64,000 bases of DNA from Bacillus sp. BGMRC 2118 (lineage in GTDB: Bacteria > Bacillota > Bacilli > Bacillales > SA4): assembly GCA_008364785.1 (NCBI GenBank), contig VTTJ01000006.1:186001-250000 (forward strand), given 5' to 3'. How positions within the stretch are numbered: the stretch's first letter is position 1; every line of letters begins with the position of its first letter. Of the stretch, positions 1-8,115 are shown in pieces. The position numbers were made by a program, and so were the translations under genes. The notes beneath the pieces were generated by a model. That model was not told the DNA's origin. It saw nothing but the letters and a program-made list of their open reading frames with translations, and did no database searches.

Positions 1-681
1 AGTGATTCAATTGTGAAGATGAAGGATTTTAACGTATATCGAAAAAAAGAAATGATCGCTTTTGTTGAGGAATTGAAGATTGATCAAGGAGAATGGATTA
101 CGGTAGTTGGTGAGAATGGAGCAGGGAAAAGTACGCTATTACTCGGAATGATGCAGTTGTTAAAAACCTCAGGGAATTATGAAATTCTTGGTAAACGAGT
201 CATACCAAAGCTTGACCTATCCAGTGATATTGCCTACGTTTTTCAAAATCCTGAATTCCAATTTGTAGCTCATACTGTTTTTGATGAAGTATCTTTTTCA
301 CTTGTACTAGATGGGGAAAATGAGTCAGTGATTCAGGAAAAAGTGACGGATTTGTTAAAGAAATTTTCTCTCTTTGAACATCGCCATAAACACCCATACG
401 AATTATCAATGGGACAAAAGAGGAGACTTAGTGTCGCTACAGCGATTCTAAATAATCAAAAGATACTCCTATTAGATGAGCCGACATTCGGTCAAGATAG
501 CAAAAATACATTTGAATTGCTAGAACTTCTCGAAAAGGAACGGAACGAAGGAAAAGTAATTGTGATGATTACTCACGATGAACAAATTGTAGAGAATTTT
601 GCTACGAGGAAATGGATGATGAAAAAAGGCAGAATCGTTGAAGATATTTATATTTCGAATAGAAAGGCGGTTTACGTATAA
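1..681 (+). CDS. ykoD: ECF transporter ATPase, C-terminal part (YkoD-like)
   Basis: The window opens inside this gene: the frame is open back to base 1, so only the last 226 residues are visible. They form one complete ABC ATPase module with Walker A (GENGAGKS), a signature LSMGQKRR, Walker B (LLLDEPTFGQD) and the switch histidine in MITHDE. B. subtilis YkoD carries two such modules fused and, with YkoC and YkoE, imports hydroxymethylpyrimidine (HMP) for thiamin synthesis. The T-component gene starts three bases after the stop and thiamin genes follow, which supports this role. Whether a first ATPase module lies upstream cannot be seen. Confidence 0.75.
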   Translation, partial: SDSIVKMKDFNVYRKKEMIAFVEELKIDQGEWITVVGENGAGKSTLLLGMMQLLKTSGNYEILGKRVIPKLDLSSDIAYVFQNPEFQFVAHTVFDEVSFSLVLDGENESVIQEKVTDLLKKFSLFEHRHKHPYELSMGQKRRLSVATAILNNQKILLLDEPTFGQDSKNTFELLELLEKERNEGKVIVMITHDEQIVENFATRKWMMKKGRIVEDIYISNRKAVYV

Positions 682-684
682 AGG

Positions 685-1494
685 ATGGATACGAAGAATG
701 AAACTTGGATGTATCATATTAATCCAACATTAAAGTTGTTTGTCATGTTAGTAGTTTTCATCCTCCTATTGCTTATTCATAATCCTACTACACTATTGAA
801 TGTAACTCTGTTGTTATTTCTATTATTCATGTTGTTTAACGGTTATAAGATTAGAATCGTTTTACTTCTATTACTTCCATTTCTATTAATTTTTATATCT
901 ACCTCTTCTGCAATGATTATGTTTGGAAAAGGAGATACCACTTGGGTGAAATGGGGATTGATTCACATCACAGAAGAAAGCTTCTACCGTGGCATTCATA
1001 TTGGCATACGGGCTCTTTCCTTTGGATTAATCGGCTTACTCTTTTCACTTACGACAAAGCCTGTAACTCTTTTTTATTCCTTGATGCAGCAGGCTAAGCT
1101 TAGTCCGAAGTATGCCTATAGCTTTCTAGCAGGGTACCGGTTAATTCCGATTATGTTAGAAGAATTTCAAGTGATTCACCGTGCAATGAAAGTAAGGGGA
1201 ATTCGGCGACAAAAGGGATGGAGTGGCATGGTGCTTAAATTAAAAGCTTATACCATACCATTACTAGCCCAGAGCATTAGAAGAGCATTTCGCATTGGTG
1301 TTGCCATGGAAGCTAAACAATTCTCATCAGAGACGAAACGAACGTACTATTACAAAATAGGATTTTCAAAGCATGATCTATATTTTGTCTGCATAATGAC
1401 TCTAATCCTAACGAGTGCGTACCTCCTATCATTACAATTTCCATACATACCTATCCAAGACGTTAGATACGAAGCTGCTACATTAACGCTTTAA
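685..1494 (+). CDS. ykoC: ECF transporter T component (YkoC-like)
   Basis: A 269-residue membrane protein of the EcfT/CbiQ family. Hydrophobic helices fill the first 110 residues, and one more lies near the C-terminus (about residues 232-250). The cytosolic coupling region is visible: AMKVRGIRR (about residues 169-177) matches the first Ala-x-Arg-Gly type motif that docks onto the ATPases; the second motif (AMEAKQF) is degenerate. T proteins transmit ATPase motion to the substrate-binding S component, here expected to be a YkoE-like protein encoded upstream. Only three bases separate it from the ATPase stop, so the two are co-translated. Confidence 0.78.
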   Translation: MDTKNETWMYHINPTLKLFVMLVVFILLLLIHNPTTLLNVTLLLFLLFMLFNGYKIRIVLLLLLPFLLIFISTSSAMIMFGKGDTTWVKWGLIHITEESFYRGIHIGIRALSFGLIGLLFSLTTKPVTLFYSLMQQAKLSPKYAYSFLAGYRLIPIMLEEFQVIHRAMKVRGIRRQKGWSGMVLKLKAYTIPLLAQSIRRAFRIGVAMEAKQFSSETKRTYYYKIGFSKHDLYFVCIMTLILTSAYLLSLQFPYIPIQDVRYEAATLTL

Positions 1495-1495
1495 C

Positions 1496-1520
1496 GTAAC
1501 GGGGGACTGTCCCCCATTGC
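1496..1520. repeat. short G/C palindrome between ykoC and tenI
   Basis: Just after the ykoC stop lies GGGGGACTGTCCCCC, an almost perfect palindrome able to form a compact hairpin. No T tract follows, so it is unlikely to be an intrinsic terminator. From memory, similar GGGGAC/GTCCCC palindromes occur in many copies in Bacillaceae genomes, some near REP-associated transposases; that link is not testable here. It may instead stabilise or process the mRNA between the transporter and the biosynthetic genes. Confidence 0.5.
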
Positions 1521-1554
1521 TTTAAAGTGTGAAAGTTAGGTGAGGAGGGAGTTC

Positions 1555-2181
1555 ATGGGGATACATTTGATTTCAAATGGTAGGTTGAGTGCTGCACAGT
1601 TTTGTGAAGCTGTGCAGTCTTGCAGCGAATATGTTGAATGTATTCATATTCGTGAGAAGCATTTAAGTGCGAGTGAATTATTCGATTATGTAAACACGCT
1701 GCTTGATAGAGGGATATCTTCAGAGAAGCTTATTATGCATGATCGGGTGGATGTTGCGATGGCATCAGGTGTGAGAAGGGTTCAACTAACAACAAGAAGT
1801 CTGCCTGTATCCATTGTGAAGGAGACATTTCCATCATTGTTCATTGGATGTTCCACGCACTCTCTAGAAGAGGTGAAGATTGCCGAAGCTGGAGGTGCTG
1901 ATTTTGTACTCTATGGCCATGTGTACAAAACTACTTCAAAGCCTGGTCTCGAACCAAGAGGAATTACCCAGGTAAAAGGCATCACTAGTCAGACGATTGT
2001 ACCTCTTATCGCAATTGGTGGTATTACACCAGAGAATACAAGGACAGTCATGCAAAATGGAGCCTCTGGTATTGCAGTCATGTCAGGAATTTTAGATGCA
2101 AGTAACCCATCTCATTCAGCGAGGCAATATTGGGATGCACTCCAAGAATGGAAGGAGGTACAAGGTGAAAACAAACTATGA
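1555..2181 (+). CDS. tenI: thiazole tautomerase TenI
   Basis: A 208-residue TIM-barrel protein of the ThiE/TenI family. In B. subtilis TenI aromatises the thiazole phosphate tautomer released by ThiG. Phosphate-binding signatures are visible (AIGGITPENTR; SGIAVMSGI), while ThiE-type pyrimidine-binding residues are less evident than in the true ThiE at 6166. The ATG at 1555 is preferred to a GTG at 1540 because the ribosome site AGGAGGG lies between them, five bases before the ATG. The gene overlaps thiO by 17 bases at its 3' end, matching the tenI-thiO order of B. subtilis. Confidence 0.85.
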   Translation: MGIHLISNGRLSAAQFCEAVQSCSEYVECIHIREKHLSASELFDYVNTLLDRGISSEKLIMHDRVDVAMASGVRRVQLTTRSLPVSIVKETFPSLFIGCSTHSLEEVKIAEAGGADFVLYGHVYKTTSKPGLEPRGITQVKGITSQTIVPLIAIGGITPENTRTVMQNGASGIAVMSGILDASNPSHSARQYWDALQEWKEVQGENKL

Positions 2182-3265
2182 TGTTATCGTTGTCGGTGGT
2201 GGAATCATCGGACATTCTATCTCTTATGCACTTAGTAAAAAAGGGATGAGTACACTCGTAATAGAGAGAGGCAAGACAAATGAAAAGGCTACAAGTGCAG
2301 CAGCCGGTATGCTTGCAGTCCTTTCCGAAGTAACTCATGAAGGTCCATTGTATAAAATTGCAAAAGAAAGCAGAAACATGTTTCCAAAACTTCAAGAGGA
2401 ACTTTATGAAACTACAGGCATTGATATTGAACTTATCCAAAAAGGAATGCTCAACATTGCTCACAATGAAATAGAAGCTGAAAAACTCATTCAATTGACA
2501 AAACTTCATCAATCAAATGGGGAAATGGCGAGTTGGCTTCTTGCACCACAACTTATGGAATTTGAATCAAATCTATCAAACAGTATAATCGGAGCAATGT
2601 ATGCGCCTGATGATAGTCAAGTGTCACCTGTCAAACTAGCAGAGGCATTTGCTCAAGGTGCTATGAATCAAGGTGGAAGATTACTAGAGTATACGGAAGT
2701 CACCGGACTATTGAAAGAGAATGAAAAAGTATTGGGTGTAAGAACAACTGCAGGTAATTATTTTAGTGAACATGTGGTGATCGCTGGTGGGGCCTGGTCT
2801 CATCTCATTTTGGAGGAGTTGCAATTGTTCCCGGTAAAAGGTGAGTGTTTCTCGGTGATTTCTCAAGAAAAACTAGTAACAAGAACCATATTCTCAGACG
2901 AATGTTACATCGTTCCGAAACATGGAAACCGTTACATCGTTGGAGCTACCGTCATTCCAGGAACGTATGATGAATCGGTCACTGTTGCTGGTGTTCACTC
3001 ACTTTTAAATAAAGCAATCAACATCCTGCCAAAATTAAAAGAGGCAAAATGGGAGAAAGTCTGGGCAGGAATTAGGCCGCAAACTCAGAATCGACTCCCA
3101 ATCATCGATAGACATCCTTCAATAAAAGGACTTTATATTGCGGCAGGACATTACCGAAATGGAATTCTATTAAGTCCAATTACAGGAGAGAAGGTAGCAG
3201 ATTTAATTGTTGGTGAAAATACTGCAATGGATTCAAATGCTTTTTCAATAAGGATCTTTTCGTAG
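2165..3265 (+). CDS. thiO: glycine oxidase ThiO
   Basis: A 366-residue FAD-dependent amine oxidase (DAO family). ThiO oxidises glycine to iminoglycine, the C-N unit used by ThiG for the thiazole ring. The dinucleotide-binding motif VVGGGIIGHS sits at the N-terminus and the C-terminal FAD region shows WAGIRPQTQNRLPIID and GHYRNGILLSP. The start is a GTG at 2165 preceded by GGAAGGAGGT; the longer frame from 2096 has no such site. Length matches the B. subtilis enzyme. The start lies inside tenI, implying coupled translation. Confidence 0.9.
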   Translation: MKTNYDVIVVGGGIIGHSISYALSKKGMSTLVIERGKTNEKATSAAAGMLAVLSEVTHEGPLYKIAKESRNMFPKLQEELYETTGIDIELIQKGMLNIAHNEIEAEKLIQLTKLHQSNGEMASWLLAPQLMEFESNLSNSIIGAMYAPDDSQVSPVKLAEAFAQGAMNQGGRLLEYTEVTGLLKENEKVLGVRTTAGNYFSEHVVIAGGAWSHLILEELQLFPVKGECFSVISQEKLVTRTIFSDECYIVPKHGNRYIVGATVIPGTYDESVTVAGVHSLLNKAINILPKLKEAKWEKVWAGIRPQTQNRLPIIDRHPSIKGLYIAAGHYRNGILLSPITGEKVADLIVGENTAMDSNAFSIRIFS

Positions 3266-3357
3266 ACATTGTTGCTATGAATTAAATAAGGTCATTTTTA
3301 TCGGAAAATCAACACTTTATGTGAAAACAGCATCAATTAAAGGGAGGGAAGCGATAT

Positions 3358-3561
3358 ATGAAACTACACATAAATGGTGATGAAGTCACTGTACCTGACG
3401 AAATGACAAACATGTCAGAACTAGTTACCTATTTTAAGTTGCAAGAAAAGATCATCATTATCGAGCATAACCACGAAATTTTAGAAAAAAATGCACACCA
3501 TCAAGCAAAAATTCAAGATGGTGATAAAATTGAAATCGTTCATTTTGTAGGAGGCGGATGA
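3358..3561 (+). CDS. thiS: sulfur carrier protein ThiS
   Basis: A 67-residue ubiquitin-like protein ending in the required Gly-Gly tail (HFVGGG). ThiF adenylates this tail, it is converted to a thiocarboxylate, and it donates sulfur to the thiazole made by ThiG. The preceding 92 bases carry no gene; a strong ribosome site (AGGGAGGGAAG) precedes the ATG. The stop lies one base before the thiG start. Length is typical for the family. Confidence 0.92.
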   Translation: MKLHINGDEVTVPDEMTNMSELVTYFKLQEKIIIIEHNHEILEKNAHHQAKIQDGDKIEIVHFVGGG

Positions 3562-3562
3562 T

Positions 3563-4330
3563 ATGTTGAAAATTGGTCCATATTCTTTCCAATCAAGATT
3601 ATTATTAGGAACTGGGAAATATCCAAACTACGATATTCAAAAAGAAGCAGTAGAGGTCTCAGAGGCAGAGATACTTACTTTTGCAGTGAGAAGAATGAAT
3701 ATTTTTGAACCGAATCAACCTAATTTCCTTGAAAAGCTAGATGTGAAGAAATATACACTGCTGCCAAATACAGCAGGTGCAGCAACTGCAGAAGAGGCTG
3801 TTAGAATTGCAAGACTTGCAAAGGCATCTGGTTTATGTGACATGATCAAGGTCGAAGTAATAGGAGACTTTACTACACTATTACCTGATCCGTTTGAAAC
3901 GTATAAAGCATGTGAACAATTACTAGAGGAAGGCTTTATTGTTTTACCATACATTTCAGATGATGTATTATTAGCAAAAAGATTACAACAACTGGGCGTG
4001 CATGCAGTCATGCCAGGTGCCTCTCCGATAGGGTCGGGGCAAGGAATTGTGAATCCTCTAAACTTAAGTTTAATTATAGAACAGGCTGAAGTGCCGGTTA
4101 TTGTGGATGCTGGTATTGGTTCACCTGCTGATGCTGCTATGGCAATGGAACTGGGAGTAGACGGGGTATTGCTGAATACAGCTGTATCTGCTGCGAAAGA
4201 TCCGGTGAAAATGGCAAAAGCAATGAAGCTGGGAATTGACGCAGGTAGACTAGGATTTGAGGCAGGGAGGATTCCTAAGAAACGTTATGCGACTGCAAGC
4301 AGCCCGATGGAAGGATTGAGCACTGTTTGA
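3563..4330 (+). CDS. thiG: thiazole synthase ThiG
   Basis: A 255-residue TIM barrel. ThiG condenses 1-deoxy-D-xylulose 5-phosphate, iminoglycine and the sulfur of ThiS thiocarboxylate into the thiazole phosphate. Lys96 in [10 protein letters not shown] is the expected Schiff-base residue, and the phosphate-binding loops ([22 protein letters not shown]) are intact. It follows thiS after one base and overlaps thiF by three bases at the 3' end, so ThiS, ThiG and ThiF should be made together. Confidence 0.94.
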   Translation: MLKIGPYSFQSRLLLGTGKYPNYDIQKEAVEVSEAEILTFAVRRMNIFEPNQPNFLEKLDVKKYTLLPNTAGAATAEEAVRIARLAKASGLCDMIKVEVIGDFTTLLPDPFETYKACEQLLEEGFIVLPYISDDVLLAKRLQQLGVHAVMPGASPIGSGQGIVNPLNLSLIIEQAEVPVIVDAGIGSPADAAMAMELGVDGVLLNTAVSAAKDPVKMAKAMKLGIDAGRLGFEAGRIPKKRYATASSPMEGLSTV

Positions 4331-5346
4331 GTGAACGTTATTCAAGACATGAAATATTTGCTCCCATCGGAGTAGAAGGACAAAAGAAGATAAGAGAGAA
4401 GCATGTACTCATTATAGGAGCAGGAGCCTTAGGAAGCGGAAATGCAGAGGCGCTAACACGTGCGGGAATTGGGAAACTAACCATTGTTGATAGAGATTAT
4501 GTGGAATGGAGCAATCTCCAACGACAACAGCTTTACGGAGAACAGGACGTTGTTCAAAAACTGCCAAAAGCAATTGCCGCTAAAAACAGACTTTCTGAAA
4601 TAAATAGCGATGTTGAAATAAATGCAGTTGTAGCAGACGCAACTGTTCAAGAGTTCGAACAACTGATAAAAGGTGTTCATGTAATAATTGATGCAACAGA
4701 TAATTTTGATACAAGACTCGTAATAAATGATATATCTCAAAAATACAACATTCCATGGATATACGGTGCATGTGTTGGTAGCTATGGAATTAGCTATACG
4801 ATTGTACCTGGGGAAACACCTTGCCTTCACTGCTTGCTGGAAAAAGTACCGATGGGTGGAATGACGTGTGATACAGCAGGTATTATTAGCCCTGCGGTTA
4901 ATATGGTTGTGTCTTATCAGATTTCAGAAGCACTAAAAATTTTAGTGGAAGACTACGGAAATCTTAGGAAAAAACTTGTTACCTTCGATCTTTGGACCAA
5001 TCAATATGCAGCCATTTCTGTCGGGAAATTAAAGCGAGATTCGTGTACATCCTGTGGGATTGATCGAACCTACCCATTTTTATCATTTGAAAATCAGTTA
5101 AAAACGGCAGTGTTGTGTGGTCGTGATACAGTTCAAATTCGTCCTCAAGAAGGTGTTAATCGTAACTTAGAAGAACTTGAGAAACAATTAAAGCTAACTG
5201 GTGGAAAAGTAGAACGAAACCCGTTTTTACTATCATTTGAAACGGATGGAAAGCGACTCGTTATTTTCAAGGACGGTAGAGTGTTAATTCATGGAACAAA
5301 AGACATTACAGAAGCAAAGGGGATTTATCATCGATACTTAGGGTAG
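4327..5346 (+). CDS. thiF: sulfur carrier adenylyltransferase ThiF
   Basis: A 339-residue E1-like enzyme of the ThiF/MoeB family that activates the ThiS C-terminus with ATP. Visible elements are the nucleotide motif IIGAGALGS, the adenylation region [16 protein letters not shown], two zinc-binding Cys pairs (PCLHCL and CTSCG) and a conserved Cys in [11 protein letters not shown]. The start is a TTG overlapping the thiG stop; no better ATG lies in frame nearby. At 339 residues it is close to the B. subtilis form, with no rhodanese domain. Confidence 0.9.
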   Translation: MSERYSRHEIFAPIGVEGQKKIREKHVLIIGAGALGSGNAEALTRAGIGKLTIVDRDYVEWSNLQRQQLYGEQDVVQKLPKAIAAKNRLSEINSDVEINAVVADATVQEFEQLIKGVHVIIDATDNFDTRLVINDISQKYNIPWIYGACVGSYGISYTIVPGETPCLHCLLEKVPMGGMTCDTAGIISPAVNMVVSYQISEALKILVEDYGNLRKKLVTFDLWTNQYAAISVGKLKRDSCTSCGIDRTYPFLSFENQLKTAVLCGRDTVQIRPQEGVNRNLEELEKQLKLTGGKVERNPFLLSFETDGKRLVIFKDGRVLIHGTKDITEAKGIYHRYLG

Positions 5347-5356
5347 AGGTGAGTAA

Positions 5357-6169
5357 ATGAACAGAAAAAAAGCACTGACAATCGCCGGCTCTGATAGTGG
5401 TGGTGGTGCAGGAATTCAAGCGGATTTAAAAACATTTCAGGAACTTGATGTGTATGGAATGTCTGCTATTACCGCAATAACAGCTCAGAATACACTGGGA
5501 GTAAGCGGAGTACATCCCGTACCAATATCCATGATTGTTTCACAGCTAGAGGCAATAGCATTAGACTTATCACCCGATGCAATCAAGACAGGAATGCTAT
5601 TTAGCAGCGAAGTTATCGAGGCAGTAACTGAATGTATAAAAAAGTCGCAATGGAAAAATATTGTGATCGATCCAGTCATGATTGCCAAAGGTGGAGCTTC
5701 CCTTTTACAAAATGAAGCCATTATGTCTATGAAAAAAAATCTGTTACCTTTAGCAACCATTGTTACACCTAATATTCCGGAAGCTGAAGTATTAACCGGA
5801 ACAAGTATCCAGTCAATGGAAGATAGAAAAACGGCAGCGATGATTCTATATGATTTTGGAGTAGATCATATTGTCATAAAAGGTGGACATAGTGATGACA
5901 TCATGGCGGTGGATTTATATTATAATGGTGAGTATTTTGAAGAAATCAGTACCCAGCGTTTAAACACAAAAAACACGCATGGTACAGGTTGTACATTTTC
6001 TGCAGCCATTACAGCGGAATTAGCAAAGGGAAGTTCAATTGAGAATGCAGTGATGACAGCTAAGCACTTCATACATGCAGCTATTAAGTATGACCTCCAT
6101 ATTGGAAGTGGGCACGGACCAACAAATCATTGGGCTTATAAGCAGCTTCAAGGAGAAGCTATATTATGA
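5357..6169 (+). CDS. thiD: hydroxymethylpyrimidine/phosphomethylpyrimidine kinase ThiD
   Basis: A 270-residue ribokinase-fold kinase that phosphorylates HMP twice to give HMP diphosphate, the partner for ThiE. The N-terminal IAGSDSGGGAGIQADLKTF and the C-terminal anion hole with catalytic Asp region (NTHGTGCTFSAA) are diagnostic. With an HMP importer at the start of the operon, ThiD handles salvaged as well as newly made pyrimidine. It starts 11 bases after thiF and overlaps thiE by four bases (ATGA). Confidence 0.93.
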   Translation: MNRKKALTIAGSDSGGGAGIQADLKTFQELDVYGMSAITAITAQNTLGVSGVHPVPISMIVSQLEAIALDLSPDAIKTGMLFSSEVIEAVTECIKKSQWKNIVIDPVMIAKGGASLLQNEAIMSMKKNLLPLATIVTPNIPEAEVLTGTSIQSMEDRKTAAMILYDFGVDHIVIKGGHSDDIMAVDLYYNGEYFEEISTQRLNTKNTHGTGCTFSAAITAELAKGSSIENAVMTAKHFIHAAIKYDLHIGSGHGPTNHWAYKQLQGEAIL

Positions 6170-6798
6170 ACATCCGGGAATATGTAAAATTATATTTTAT
6201 TATGGGTAGTACCAACTGCGAGCTAAGCCCTGTTGATACATTAGAGCAAGCAATTCAAGGGGGAGTTACTCTTTTCCAATATCGGGAAAAGGGGGAGGGG
6301 TCCCTTAATGAAGCGGAAAAAATTCAACTGGCACTACAATTGAGAGCAATCTGCAAGCGAAGTAGTATCCCCTTCATAGTGAATGATGATTTAGAACTTG
6401 CATTACTACTAGATGCAGATGGTATTCATATAGGTCAAAATGATTTACCCATTGAGATTGTTCGGGAGAAAATGGGACATAAAATTATCGGATTATCTTG
6501 TCATAATGTACAAGAAGCAAAAGCTGCGATTCAAAAAGGAACTGACTATATAGGTGTTGGCCCTATGTTTGAAACAATTACAAAGCTTGACGCGGAGCGT
6601 GTCTGCGGACCGAAGACAATCCATCAGATACGTTCTGCTAATCTAGATATTCCAATTGTGGGCATTGGAGGCATTACGGTGGAAAATGCTCACACTGTCA
6701 TAGAAGCTGGAGCAGATGGTGTGGCTGTTATTTCGGCAATTAGTAGACAGTCATTACCACTTGAAGCTGCACGCCGCATACGTAAAAGTATCTGTTGA
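6166..6798 (+). CDS. thiE: thiamine phosphate synthase ThiE
   Basis: A 210-residue TIM barrel that joins HMP diphosphate and thiazole phosphate into thiamin phosphate. Family signatures are present: FQYREKGEGS (diphosphate binding), FIVNDDLELALLLDADGIHIGQ, and IVGIGGITVENA. It is the last gene of the run and overlaps thiD by four bases. The same operon carries both this enzyme and its paralogue TenI, which share the fold but act at different steps. Confidence 0.92.
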   Translation: MNIREYVKLYFIMGSTNCELSPVDTLEQAIQGGVTLFQYREKGEGSLNEAEKIQLALQLRAICKRSSIPFIVNDDLELALLLDADGIHIGQNDLPIEIVREKMGHKIIGLSCHNVQEAKAAIQKGTDYIGVGPMFETITKLDAERVCGPKTIHQIRSANLDIPIVGIGGITVENAHTVIEAGADGVAVISAISRQSLPLEAARRIRKSIC

Positions 6799-6827
6799 TC
6801 CTAGCTAATAATAAAAATCAGCAAATG

Positions 6828-6883
6828 AAAACCCAATTACTAGGCATATTGTCATGAAACAATAACCGAGTAGTCGGGTTTTT
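6828..6883 (+). terminator. probable terminator after thiE
   Basis: AAAACCCAATTACTAGG pairs imperfectly with CCGAGTAGTCGGGTTTT across a loop of about 20 bases and is followed by TTTTATT. The stem has internal mismatches, so this is a moderate-quality intrinsic terminator ending the thi operon. Confidence 0.5.
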
Positions 6884-6911
6884 ATTGGTTGCAACAATTA
6901 TTTAAAAATTA

Positions 6912-7060
6912 GTGAAGTGGTGCAGAAGACACTCGGGCTCCTGCGAAAAGTATAGGAAAGACTAAGACTCAAGCAGGCGTTGCCGAGGAGGCAGCTTTTT
7001 GGGGATAGTAAAATAACGATCAGGTTCCTCCACTCGGTATCCGGCGAGTGTCTGTAGCGT
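6912..7060. repeat. degenerate dispersed repeat with inverted ends
   Basis: The left end GCAGAAGACACTCG and right end CGAGTGTCTGTAGC are near-inverted copies of each other, enclosing CTCCTGCGAAAAG, AAGACTAAGACTC and GCCGAGGAGGCAGC. This layout recalls a GC-rich dispersed repeat seen in many Bacillus genomes (remembered, not searched). The copy looks eroded. No open frame of note crosses it. Confidence 0.5.
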
Positions 7061-7096
7061 AAAATTAGAAATAATTAATATAGGGGCTTTTCGCCT

Positions 7097-7603
7097 TTAT
7101 GAATCGCTTTCTCCAAGAGAATAGTAACGTTTTTGTAACACCTTTTGCACAATTCTTCCGATAAAAAAACCGATAATAACAAAGATAATCGGTGTGAAGA
7201 TCGGTCCGAATGTAGTCGTAAGAATTGGTTTACTTGAAAAGATTACCCCGATTGTACAAATATATGCTGCTACTGAAAATGGAACAGATTCATATGGAAC
7301 TGGCTTGATATCGGCACGTTCTCTTCCACCTTTAAATGCATCCCACATCGCAAAAACATATAAGCATGGATAAAACATAATCCATTGATAATCTACAGTT
7401 TCGATTGCACGGGAGATCTCTCCATGAAAGCTATAGACAATGGCTATATTGAGATTGCCTTGCACATTAATTAAGAACTCTAATAGAACAAATAAAACGG
7501 CTTTTATATAATGACCATTGAGTAGTTGTCCAAAACCAGGTAGGGCAATACTCCATAACAGCATCTCTATCGGATATGTATGTCTAAGCTTCTTATCGTT
7601 CAT
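7097..7603 (-). CDS. hypothetical membrane protein
   Basis: I do not recognise a named family. The 168-residue product has about four to five hydrophobic segments: near residues 11-26 (with PGFGQLLNGHY, recalling TM2-type domains), 33-55, 74-88, 110-125 and 133-150, with a short charged tail. It stands alone between the thi operon and the multidrug exporter and is transcribed opposite to both. The ribosome site before the ATG is weak (GGGGTG). Likely an inner-membrane protein of unknown role. Confidence 0.65.
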   Translation of the reverse strand: MNDKKLRHTYPIEMLLWSIALPGFGQLLNGHYIKAVLFVLLEFLINVQGNLNIAIVYSFHGEISRAIETVDYQWIMFYPCLYVFAMWDAFKGGRERADIKPVPYESVPFSVAAYICTIGVIFSSKPILTTTFGPIFTPIIFVIIGFFIGRIVQKVLQKRYYSLGESDS

Positions 7604-7718
7604 TGTGCACCCCGCACCCCGTTTCTTTACTCTTCTTAAAGTGAGCCAAAAGGTCTAAAATTATAGCTGTTATTTTTGTATTTTTTTTACAGTAATTTTT
7701 AAATTATCAAATTGGGAA

Positions 7719-7748
7719 TTGACAGAGTGCTTTGCCAAGTGCTAAGCT
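7719..7748 (+). promoter_or_regulatory. possible promoter of the exporter leader
   Basis: TTGACA at 7719-7724 is a perfect -35 hexamer; about 18 bases downstream TAAGCT is only a poor -10. It lies 41 bases before the leader peptide, the right place for a start point, but the -10 makes this tentative. Confidence 0.35.
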
Positions 7749-7788
7749 ACCAATTATAGTATATTTTGGAAAAGGAGGTTACGTTGAT

Positions 7789-7854
7789 ATGAAAAAGCTT
7801 GTCAGAATTAACTCAATTGAATTAAATAAACTCAACGTGACCCAGAAGATGTAA
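7789..7854 (+). CDS. 21-residue leader peptide upstream of yheIH
   Basis: A very short frame with an excellent ribosome site (AAAGGAGGT) ending nine bases before the ATG. It encodes 21 residues ending NKLNVTQKM and stops 31 bases before two terminator-like hairpins. In B. subtilis the homologous exporter genes bmrC-bmrD follow the leader gene bmrB, whose translation controls transcription through an attenuator when ribosome-targeting drugs are present. Position and layout suggest the same job here; the leader is shorter than B. subtilis BmrB as I remember it (about 54 residues). No claim is made about sequence homology. Confidence 0.6.
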   Translation: MKKLVRINSIELNKLNVTQKM

Positions 7855-7885
7855 TTCTTTATATTTTTATTTAATGAAAATATAC

Positions 7886-7923
7886 AGGCGCAGGTCATGT
7901 TATCCATGGCGTGCGCCTTTTTA
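7886..7923 (+). terminator. first leader hairpin (attenuator)
   Basis: AGGCGCA (7886-7892) pairs with TGCGCCT (7912-7918) across a 19-base loop and is followed by TTTTTAT. It is the first of two tandem terminator-like hairpins between the leader peptide and yheI. The 3' arm GCCT can alternatively pair with AGGC at 7926-7929, which would compete with the next hairpin. Confidence 0.6.
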
Positions 7924-7925
7924 TG

Positions 7926-7957
7926 AGGCACATTCTACATTGATGTGCCTTTTTTTT
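7926..7957 (+). terminator. second leader hairpin, strong intrinsic terminator
   Basis: AGGCACAT (7926-7933) and ATGTGCCT (7943-7950) form a perfect 8-bp stem with a 9-base loop, followed directly by seven T. A strong terminator placed 158 bases before the yheI start only makes sense if readthrough is controlled, as in the bmrB-bmrCD system. Confidence 0.75.
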
Positions 7958-8023
7958 GTTGATAATAACTGGTTATTTAACCATTTATTCATAATATCTA
8001 CACACAATAAGGAGGAAATTAAA

Positions 8024-8080
8024 ATGGAAACTCGAGAAGTTCGACTACTATGTTATGCAGGAGAGAAAGAGGGCGGATAA
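8024..8080 (+). CDS. 18-residue small ORF between attenuator and yheI
   Basis: ATG at 8024 follows a strong ribosome site (AAGGAGG) and encodes 18 residues ending EKEGG. It sits after the terminator and ends 35 bases before yheI. It could be a second leader peptide, a translation coupling device, or chance. The longer frame running from 7874 through the hairpins is not credible. Confidence 0.4.
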   Translation: METREVRLLCYAGEKEGG

Positions 8081-8115
8081 CGCACGTTTGCTTCAGGGAG
8101 AAGGGAGAGAGATAA

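Noticed and set aside
1496..1554. TPP riboswitch or terminator between ykoC and tenI
   Set aside because: The palindrome is too short for a THI element and lacks a T tract for a terminator.
7874..8080. A 68-residue ORF upstream of yheI
   Set aside because: It runs through both terminator hairpins and has no ribosome site; only its last 18 codons have one.
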